This document shows, in pieces, positions 38,074 through 43,199 of a stretch of 43,199 nt of DNA. The position numbers and the translations under genes were made by a program. The DNA is taken from positions 1 through 43,199 of IMG/VR virus record IMGVR_UViG_3300024518_004174. One strand, written 5' to 3'. The notes under the pieces are model-generated. The model saw only the letters and a program-made list of their open reading frames with translations. It did not search any database and was not told where the DNA came from. Position 1 is the stretch's first letter. Each line of letters opens with the position of its first letter. Source of the stretch: a virus.

Positions 38074-39438
38074 CTAGCTAGTCTGCGCTGTGAGCCATGT
38101 ATCGTCCTTAGCTTCCTTGTAGATTTGCAGTCCCTTTAGTGTGAAATGCCCATCGAGGTCACTTGCACTTGAGATTGTGTCCCCGATGCCGAAGGCATCA
38201 AGGTCTGCAAGCGCTGGGAGCGAGTTCGTTGTATCACCACTTGACAGATTGCCATCGACGGCGATTTTTATATCATTCGGTATAACACGCGCGGCGATGT
38301 TATGGGACGCGTTAGGTGTAAAGCCAGCGCGCTTTTCGTCTGCTGTTGTCGCTCCACCATTTACGACGATCAATCGAAGCTCATCTCCTGGGTCATAGGC
38401 GAGGAGGATGCGGTCTGTCGCACCGCCACTTTCTGCAAAGTCCACAACGCGCCACACTGTTCCACCAACATCAGCCTTCTTCCACACTATACCTTTCATT
38501 AGCAGGGTGAAGCCGACTGTTTCATCGTACCAGTCGCTGTAGGAAGGGAGAAGGAAGGATGTTGCCGCGCGTGGGGTCGCTGCCACTTCAACATACGACG
38601 AGAGTTCATCGGCCTCTTTCAGGTCTGCCCCAAAAATGTAATGTGCATCGCCATTGACCTCTGTCTGACTTGCATCTGCATCTGCACTGATGAAGACAAA
38701 GCTAGGCGCTGTCGCCCCGCTTCCGATGCTACCGACCATCCACAACACGTACCAACCACCTCCAATGTCCACGAGGCCGCTGTCGTCTATCGCGCCGGTT
38801 CCTAGCACGGCTGTGCTACCCATTGCTCCCGTCTGCAAGTTCGCCCATGCATCTATTTCATTTCCACCAGTGGCACAACGAAGATGCGCCCATGTACTAC
38901 CTACTGCGTGCTTTGCGCGGATGCTAATAGCAATAGTCGCGTCGCCGGTGATTGTCATTGCATCAAAGATAGCTGACGCGCCGCCATTGTTTGTAGCTAG
39001 AGAGGCTGTTGTGCCATCGGGAGCTAACGTAGTGTCTGTGGACACCGTGAGGCTAGCTTTTTGCCACGCGGCATCTGCAAAATCATTTGGCTTAGGTACG
39101 AGGTTTGTTCCAGCGGGCTCGAAAAGGACCCCGTTGTTGTTCCACGTTGTGCCATCAAAGGAAAAGGAGGGCATCGCAGGAACGTTGGTACCGAACGTCG
39201 TCAAGGTGCCGTCACTGGCGAACGTGAGCACGTCGCTGGCGCGCGCCAACGTGCATGTGGCGCCGACACGTTGGGCACTGGCAAGGTCTGGCTCTGTGAA
39301 CACTTGGCTAACGACTAGGGAAGGGTCTGCACGGCCTCCGCCATGTCCACTCCCACTGTCCCTTCTCGTGTGCCACCGCGCGTGATTAACTTGGCTCCCC
39401 AGTGCGGGAACATGATTATAGGCATGATAGAGGCTCAT
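38074..39438 (-). CDS. Lectin-like tail protein (454 aa)
   Basis: After a 60-residue N-terminal part with low complexity (GSGHGGGRADPS), two jelly-roll-like regions follow. The first (about 110-290) begins LVPKPNDFADAAWQKASLTV and contains IDDSGLVDIGGGWYVLWM; the second (about 300-440) contains WRVVDFAESGGATDRILLAY and ALADLDAFGIGD. These patterns resemble concanavalin/LamG-like domains in phage tail proteins that bind surface sugars. A third receptor-binding candidate besides the spike and fibre. It lies next to the lysis genes. Confidence 0.6.
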   Translation of the reverse strand: MSLYHAYNHVPALGSQVNHARWHTRRDSGSGHGGGRADPSLVVSQVFTEPDLASAQRVGATCTLARASDVLTFASDGTLTTFGTNVPAMPSFSFDGTTWNNNGVLFEPAGTNLVPKPNDFADAAWQKASLTVSTDTTLAPDGTTASLATNNGGASAIFDAMTITGDATIAISIRAKHAVGSTWAHLRCATGGNEIDAWANLQTGAMGSTAVLGTGAIDDSGLVDIGGGWYVLWMVGSIGSGATAPSFVFISADADASQTEVNGDAHYIFGADLKEADELSSYVEVAATPRAATSFLLPSYSDWYDETVGFTLLMKGIVWKKADVGGTVWRVVDFAESGGATDRILLAYDPGDELRLIVVNGGATTADEKRAGFTPNASHNIAARVIPNDIKIAVDGNLSSGDTTNSLPALADLDAFGIGDTISSASDLDGHFTLKGLQIYKEAKDDTWLTAQTS

Positions 39439-39454
39439 GAGCTGCTCCGCAGCT

Positions 39455-39763
39455 CTAGAGCATGTTAACGGTTATGGCCTCAGAGCCGCTGCCTCCAGCG
39501 ACAGTTGCCCTGATAGCGGGTGCCTTGAATTCAGCATTAAAGGACTGTTTAGCGGTCACGCTAACGGCCGCACCAGCTTGGTCAAGCAAGTCATAGGCGA
39601 CGGTTCCCAGGAGGGTGTTGCTGATTTCGAAAGTCACTGCGGCGCTGTCGAATGTTCCTGTGACGAAGAAAGTGTAAAAGTGATGCTTATACGCATGTGC
39701 AGGGGAGGGAACTTCAATCCACGAGCCGGCGCCATTAGCGGCGCCCGAGAGAAGTACGCTCAT
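39455..39763 (-). CDS. Small beta-rich protein (102 aa)
   Basis: It is almost all strands (SWIEVPSPAHAYKHHFYTFF, AAVTFEISNTLLGTVAYDLL, QAGAAVSVTAKQSFNAEFK, AIRATVAGGSGSEAITVNML). It resembles small tail or head-fibre accessory proteins. It lies between the lectin-like protein and the small-terminase candidate, with a four-base overlap to the latter. No direct function can be assigned. Confidence 0.5.
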   Translation of the reverse strand: MSVLLSGAANGAGSWIEVPSPAHAYKHHFYTFFVTGTFDSAAVTFEISNTLLGTVAYDLLDQAGAAVSVTAKQSFNAEFKAPAIRATVAGGSGSEAITVNML

Positions 39764-40467
39764 CTTCTCTGTCCTTTCGATGGCGGTCGCAAGTGCGACC
39801 GTTGTTGTGAGGATGATTGCGGAGATGGTTGCTGTTGTGAAGGCACCTGCGCGCCACTGCGTGGCACGTCGATGGTCGCAAGAGGTGTTCCTTGGGAGGT
39901 GACTTCTTGAATACCTACGTTCTTGATCTCTACGAAGACCTGCTGGAGAATGTCCTCGGCTCCGGTAGCTCCAATGTCCCCACCGCCGCGACCGTCGTAT
40001 TTGCCAGCGATCCTCAAGACATCGCGCGCAGTAGCGCTCTCAATGCGAGGATCCCCGCACTGGAGCGCTCTCCGCAGCGCGCCAATCGCACTAGGAACTA
40101 GCGCCTTCAGTTCCCTCTCAGCGTCTTCGTAGAGGCGCAGCAAGAGCGCCTCCACCCTGGGACTGCTCAACGTAGAACTCGTGAAGCCATAGCTAACGTT
40201 CAAGAAGTCCGCTATCTTCTGTGTACTAAAGCCGCTCATGTGGAGAGCAATGATCTGGAGGTGAAGAGGACGAAGGTCCTGGACAAGGCGCCTTTGCTCT
40301 TCTGTCGCGCCCATCGCCTTGATGAAGCGATCCCGACCGATCGTTGCAACATCAACAGTCTGTTCTTGGTCCGCTAGAAGTGCCTTGAAACGCTCAAGGA
40401 CCCCTTGCTGGGTGGCTGGCGCGGGAGAGCTAGTCAAAGAACGGCTCTTCTTTAAAGGAGAGCGCAT
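39760..40467 (-). CDS. Small terminase subunit candidate (235 aa)
   Basis: A helix-turn-helix-like region (LRPLHLQIIALHMSGFSTQK, IADFLNVSYGFTSSTLSSPR) followed by a long oligomerising helix (RLYEDAERELKALVPSAIGA) and LRRALQCGDPRIESATARDV matches the build of phage small terminases, which recognise packaging DNA. The C-terminus is Gln/Ser/Arg-rich and flexible. It is about 5 kb away from the large subunit, which is unusual. No ribosome site is obvious before the ATG at 40467. Confidence 0.6.
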   Translation of the reverse strand: MRSPLKKSRSLTSSPAPATQQGVLERFKALLADQEQTVDVATIGRDRFIKAMGATEEQRRLVQDLRPLHLQIIALHMSGFSTQKIADFLNVSYGFTSSTLSSPRVEALLLRLYEDAERELKALVPSAIGALRRALQCGDPRIESATARDVLRIAGKYDGRGGGDIGATGAEDILQQVFVEIKNVGIQEVTSQGTPLATIDVPRSGAQVPSQQQPSPQSSSQQRSHLRPPSKGQRR

Positions 40468-40639
40468 AAAGAGGAGGCTGTTTACAAGGTTGTTCGGAGA
40501 GTTGTTTCAGTGTTGGTGGGGATGTTGGAGACTGCGCTCCGCCTTCGGCGGATCGATGGCCTTCCTTGAGGCGCCCTGTCAGGGAGCAAGCTCTCGCGCG
40601 ATGCTCCTCGGAGGACCAAAGGTGCTCGATCGGGGTCAT
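40430..40639 (-). CDS. Hypothetical small protein (69 aa)
   Basis: No family recognised. It starts two bases after the stop of the RyR gene (GGAGGG lies 12 bases upstream of ATG 40639) and overlaps the small terminase candidate by 38 bases. Low complexity (EGHRSAEGGAQSPTSPPTLK), with part encoded by a hairpin (40538-40552). It may be a real small protein or an accidental frame in a linker. Confidence 0.35.
   Translation of the reverse strand: MTPIEHLWSSEEHRARACSLTGRLKEGHRSAEGGAQSPTSPPTLKQLSEQPCKQPPLYALSFKEEPFFD
40538..40552. repeat. GC-rich triloop hairpin
   Basis: TCCGCC-TTC-GGCGGA is a perfect six-bp inverted repeat with a TTC loop, inside the small ORF between the RyR and terminase genes. 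Confidence 0.65.
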
Positions 40640-40641
40640 TC

Positions 40642-40998
40642 CTATTGCCAACCCTCCGCACTCAAAGCACGAACAACCGCGACGAAAAGATAGTCTTTCA
40701 GTTGTTGCTCGATCGGGAGTTCTTTGAAAGGAACTAAGCAGGGATGTTGTTTCACATCAGCATCTTTGACCGGTCCATAGACCCAGCCATCCGCATATTT
40801 GGAGTCAAGCCACTGATCATGCTGTGCGCTAACTGATGTACTTTCGTTAACGAGACGGAACCGGACACCGTTGAGGGTACTTTGCCGTTGCCATTCTGGC
40901 GCTTCATCCCAAAGACCTTGGGTCTCTTCCCCTAAGACGTGGCAGTAAGAGACATTGGTGTCGTGTGCTACGCGCGCGATATCTTCGATCTTGATCAT
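40642..40998 (-). CDS. RyR-domain protein (118 aa)
   Basis: The sequence IEDIARVAHDTNVSYCHVLG, WDEAPEWQRQSTLNGVRFRL, DGWVYGPVKDADVKQHPCLV and KDYLFVAVVRAL is a full RyR domain (the repeat known from ryanodine receptors, also in bacteria and phages). Its role in phages is unknown; RyR repeats may bind ligands such as nucleotides. The usual N-terminus M-x-IEDI favours the start at 40998; starts at 41013 or 41061 are possible. First gene of the minus-strand block. Confidence 0.75.
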   Translation of the reverse strand: MIKIEDIARVAHDTNVSYCHVLGEETQGLWDEAPEWQRQSTLNGVRFRLVNESTSVSAQHDQWLDSKYADGWVYGPVKDADVKQHPCLVPFKELPIEQQLKDYLFVAVVRALSAEGWQ

Positions 40999-41063
40999 TA
41001 TACGGTAATCCATTCCTTTGGTGCTTTGAGCGGAGCGAAAAGCCCGCAGGGCATTCCCCAAGG

Positions 41064-41093
41064 AGGTTACGACTACGCAGCAGTCGTTGTCAA
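41064..41093 (-). promoter_or_regulatory. Weak candidate promoter for the minus-strand block
   Basis: TTGACA (41088-41093) with an 18-bp spacer to TAACCT (41064-41069) on the minus strand. The -35 box is perfect and the -10 weak. It lies just before the RyR gene, where a late promoter is expected. A perfect hairpin (41099-41117, loop GGA) lies upstream. Confidence 0.3.
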
Positions 41094-41098
41094 GCCTG

Positions 41099-41117
41099 CA
41101 AGTGCCGGAGGCACTTG
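41099..41117. repeat. GC-rich triloop hairpin
   Basis: CAAGTGCC-GGA-GGCACTTG is a perfect eight-bp inverted repeat in the divergent intergenic region. Confidence 0.7.
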
Positions 41118-41183
41118 GGGGAGCAATTCCTGCATTTGTAAGTTTTTTAAATCAGGCATAAATTTAAGAGCCACGTCGAAATA

Positions 41184-41345
41184 GTTAGCATGCTAACAAA
41201 GGGGGGGCTACCCCCTTGTTTACTAACTAGTGGGGAGAAAATCATTAGGTGGCTAGTGCTTAGGGGACGCTCTAGATAAACGGACATTCCGTCCCTGGGA
41301 GGCAACTAGTTAGCTAGCTAAGAGATAGGAAGCTAGTGATTAGGG
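41184..41345. repeat. Palindrome and repeat cluster (possible origin or operator region)
   Basis: In a gene-free stretch are the 14-bp palindrome GTTAGCATGCTAAC (41184-41197), a hairpin AACAAAGGGGG...CCCCCTTGTT (41196-41221) and two 14-mers differing at one base, GCTAGTGCTTAGGG (41252-41265) and GCTAGTGATTAGGG (41332-41345). More CTAGT/TTAG fragments lie between. The cluster stands between the divergent gene blocks, a place for regulator sites or a replication origin. Confidence 0.5.
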
Positions 41346-41409
41346 TGCCCAAGAGGAGCTAGGGGGATTTTAGGACTAGAAATAAATGCAAATTAACTGG
41401 TTCTAGGTG

Positions 41410-41438
41410 TTGACATTTGATGGCTTTGAACCTATATT
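41410..41438 (+). promoter_or_regulatory. Strong sigma70 promoter for the plus-strand block
   Basis: TTGACA (41410-41415), a 17-bp spacer and TATATT (41433-41438). It is the best promoter seen in the window and lies 33 bases before the ATG at 41472. It would start the early transcript, which continues across the sequence join toward position 1 and on. Confidence 0.8.
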
Positions 41439-41471
41439 CCTAATAGACACCAACCAAGAAGGGACACGATC

Positions 41472-41672
41472 ATGTACTTCCATAGCCGTCTAGCGATGCC
41501 CACGCACTACCGCCCATTTCGCGTCACACCGACCTTGACAGTCGTCTGGAGCGACTATTTCCGTCGTTGGGAGCTGATCGTGCGCGATCCGTCGGGTTTA
41601 TCACGCACCATCGGCCGCTTTTCGACCAAGTTGCGCGCCATTGAAGCCAGCAACACCATTGCTGCACGTTGA
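41472..41672 (+). CDS. Hypothetical early protein (66 aa)
   Basis: First gene behind the strong promoter. It is preceded by AAGGGAC (41459-41465). The sequence reads as strands (PFRVTPTLTVVWSDYFRRWE, LIVRDPSGLSRTIGRFS) and a basic helix (KLRAIEASNTIAA), highly basic overall. No family recognised; early basic proteins of lytic phages often bind host RNA polymerase or nucleoid factors, but nothing here proves that. Confidence 0.6.
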   Translation: MYFHSRLAMPTHYRPFRVTPTLTVVWSDYFRRWELIVRDPSGLSRTIGRFSTKLRAIEASNTIAAR

Positions 41673-41682
41673 AAGGGACAAA

Positions 41683-41883
41683 ATGATGACCACGGCACGA
41701 ATTCAGGCAATCGAGTACTTGCTAGATGCCTACTCGGCTGGCAATCTTTCAGATGACCAATTAGAGCAAAAAATGTCCGATTTAGGCCTCTCCGGCACTT
41801 TTTCAACCGATGGTTACTGGTGCGGATATGACACACATACTGCATATGGTGTGGAAATCCCGACAGGCATACTACGCCAGTAG
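41683..41883 (+). CDS. Hypothetical early protein (66 aa)
   Basis: Start 41683 follows AAAGGGAC (41672-41679). Helical acidic N-terminus (IQAIEYLLDAYSAGNLSDDQ, LEQKMSDLGLSG), then an aromatic end (YWCGYDTHTAYGVE). No family recognised. It forms a pair with the preceding gene on the same transcript. Confidence 0.6.
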   Translation: MMTTARIQAIEYLLDAYSAGNLSDDQLEQKMSDLGLSGTFSTDGYWCGYDTHTAYGVEIPTGILRQ

Positions 41884-42690
41884 CCCATTTGCGGCTTTTC
41901 CTCTCTCGCGCCTCCTCATAACCTCCTGTCTCTCCACAACAATTCAAACACCTGAAAAAGCACAACTTCTACTAATCCCTTAAAATAACCAACCCGCAGG
42001 GCTGTTTTAGTTAAGAAAAAACGAATGAAAATCACCAACGTACAAAAGTAATTTGCATTACACCTAGGGGGGCCCTCTTGAGGGCTCTCTAGGGCTCTCT
42101 TAGCCTACTATATATGTATATTTATTTTTTTTTGACCCTGTGGAGTAAGCCCGCGCCCCGGAGGTGGAAGCACTTTTTGTGTATTTGTTCGATTGTTGTT
42201 CAGTTGCAGTGGGTTAAGGGTGGGTTTGGGGTTTTCATGTCTTTGCAATTGTCGGAATTGTGGAGCGGTTACAGTGGGTTAAGGAATGGGCACTTTTCAC
42301 CTTTTGCAAATGGCCTAGTAGGTCGGCCGCGCGCGAGGCACAAGATGTTGTGTTTATTTTGGATTTTATATGAATTCGATCGAGCGCCCCCTAACTATTC
42401 CGCAACCGTACCCCCTTGTTTTCAAACACTTTACCCAAAACGCCCAAATACAACCCATTTCCCTAAGCCCTTGCTACGAAACAATACTTTTGATTTCTTT
42501 GTCCAGCTACTTATCTTTTAGCTACAAGAAAGGTCTTTGCAACTAGCTAGTGGCGTGCTATGAAGGCCTTAGAATGATCATTGATGATGAAAGGGACCTA
42601 GTGATGACGGCGAGCGGCCACGGGCCGCGCGCAGCTTACAAGACACCTGCAACAACGATCGAACGATCAAACATGAAGGGACAACAACTG
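41884..42690. other. Long intergenic region with direct repeats
   Basis: About 800 bases without a convincing gene. It contains an AT-rich run (42108-42133, with TATATATGTATA and T9), GC hairpins (42075-42088 GCCCTC-TT-GAGGGC; 42614-42628), and two copies of CAGTGGGTTAAGG (42207-42219 and 42272-42284). The plus strand is G/T-rich at 42180-42300 and C/A-rich at 42390-42480, a strand-composition switch. It is a reasonable candidate for an origin of replication or packaging region. A short ORF from ATG 42604 merges with the gene at 42691. Confidence 0.5.
42614..42628. repeat. GC-rich triloop hairpin
   Basis: GCGGCC-ACG-GGCCGC is a perfect six-bp inverted repeat about 10 bases after the ATG at 42604. 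Confidence 0.65.
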
Positions 42691-43085
42691 ATGGCAACTC
42701 ATAAGGAAGTAGCACAAGCATGGGCCGCAGGACAGGTCGTGCGCGCCGGGGCTTTAGCATGTATCATGAAGATGATGTTATCTATAGCTACGAAACGCAC
42801 TTTCCAATCGCCCGTTTCATCAATCCGCCACTGGCGGATCGCACCGCTAAGTCGATCGTCTTGATTACATCTCGTCGCTACAGTGTCTCGACGGCTAAGC
42901 ATGTGGGAATTGTGTGGCGCGCGCTGGACTATGGTCATGGCTCACGTGAGGTGATTAGGGTTGATAACGTGATGGCCACGAGTATGGCAGAGCATGAGGG
43001 CAATTTGGACGGGCTGCGACAGGAAGCCGACGAGTGCCGTCTCAGGGCATCCCGCGCCTGTCTGCACTCGCACAGTACTCTCTAG
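42691..43085 (+). pseudogene. Early small protein gene with apparent frameshift
   Basis: ATG 42691 follows AAGGGAC (42676-42682) and opens MATHKEVAQAWAAGQVVRAG, the usual start of a small phage protein family (T/H-x-E/Q-V-A-x-A-W-A-x-G). This frame then loses family character, while the next frame continues FSMYHEDDVIYSYETHFPIA, then YSVSTAKHVGIVWRALDYG and VMATSMAEHEGNLDGL, its usual body. Adding one G in the GGGG run (about 42748-42751) gives one continuous protein of about 131 aa ending at 43085. Probably a sequence indel; programmed shifting is possible. A hairpin (42823-42839) lies inside. Confidence 0.6.
42823..42839. repeat. GC-rich triloop hairpin
   Basis: ATCCGCC-ACT-GGCGGAT is a perfect seven-bp inverted repeat with a three-base loop within the frameshifted early gene. 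Confidence 0.65.
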
Positions 43086-43199
43086 ACCGCGCGGCGCTCT
43101 GTGACCGCACAGCGGCCCGCTACCGCGCCTTGTTTTGCCCTGCGGACAAAATCTCCTGACCGAGCCGCCTCTGGCGGCGCATAGTGCCAAGCGTGCGGC
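43074..43199. repeat. Terminal direct repeat, right copy
   Basis: Identical to 9-134. The base C at 43073 has no counterpart in the left copy (one-base indel against positions 8-9). The stop codon of the preceding gene lies inside it at 43083-43085. Confidence 0.9.

Noticed and set aside
41073-41159. 28-aa minus-strand peptide before the RyR gene
   Set aside because: Has an ATG but no ribosome site, and half of it is the hairpin at 41099-41117; too short to support.
42062-42133. Rho-independent terminator of the first early genes
   Set aside because: The hairpin (42075-42088) and the T-run (42125-42133) are about 36 bases apart, so it does not fit a standard terminator.
42114-42521. 135-aa plus-strand open frame
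   Set aside because: Composition follows the G/T then C/A bias of the intergenic DNA, has no ribosome site and contains direct DNA repeats; it looks like an accidental open frame.
1-43199. CRISPR array, insertion sequence, integrase or att site
   Set aside because: No regular repeat-spacer pattern, no transposase or integrase motif, and no attachment-like core beyond the tRNA-like element were seen.

Overview
The window looks like one nearly complete genome of a short-tailed dsDNA bacteriophage (podovirus-like). The last 126 bases repeat the first ones (43074-43199 equals 9-134), so the sequence is either circularly permuted or terminally redundant, with a unit of about 43,065 bp. The evidence for a podovirus is a full head module (both terminase subunits, portal, scaffold, capsid, connectors), a beta-propeller-like tail protein and large internal virion proteins, with no tape measure, tail tube or sheath. 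A lipobox-bearing outer-spanin-like protein and a GH108 muramidase point to a Gram-negative host. I see no integrase, repressor or phage RNA polymerase, so it is probably lytic and uses host RNA polymerase.

There are two opposed gene blocks. The plus-strand early/replication block starts at a near-consensus sigma70 promoter (41410-41438), crosses the join and runs to 16951. It opens with many small accessory genes: a DNA-binding regulator, a LegB-like nucleotide-sugar dehydratase/epimerase, small exported cysteine proteins, DUF551-like proteins and tiny membrane proteins. The DNA metabolism module follows: a PD-(D/E)XK nuclease with a probable Fe-S cluster, a Sak4-like annealing ATPase, an SSB-like protein, then past a strong terminator (10122-10169) a DUF6378-like protein, a family A DNA polymerase and a DUF3987 helicase/primase-like protein. 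The polymerase is split: a uracil-DNA-glycosylase/exonuclease/partial-polymerase ORF ends just before motif A, and the catalytic half is a separate ORF 1.67 kb downstream after six small genes.

The minus-strand late block runs from about 41.0 kb down to 16954. In transcription order it encodes a RyR-domain protein, a small terminase candidate, a lectin-like tail protein, a lysis cassette (coiled-coil membrane protein, 59-aa holin, GH108 endolysin, overlapping spanins), a beta-helix tail spike, large terminase, portal, small head proteins, scaffold, capsid, two paralogous connectors, fibre and tail proteins, and three internal virion proteins. The blocks converge with two bases between stop codons and no visible terminator.

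The most unusual part is a gene-free, densely structured stretch of about 580 nt at 4134-4711. It holds at least ten strong hairpins and a tRNA-like module with good acceptor, D and T arms but an enlarged anticodon arm. It follows an extended -10 promoter and one small gene, and is a candidate large structured RNA of the size and setting of the GOLLD/ROOL type. Other signals are a genome-wide set of GC-rich perfect hairpins with 3-4 nt loops, a recurrent AAAGGGAC element before start codons, iteron-like repeats in the divergent region (41.2-42.5 kb), and three places where one base restores a reading frame. Those last are either sequence errors or real frameshifts.
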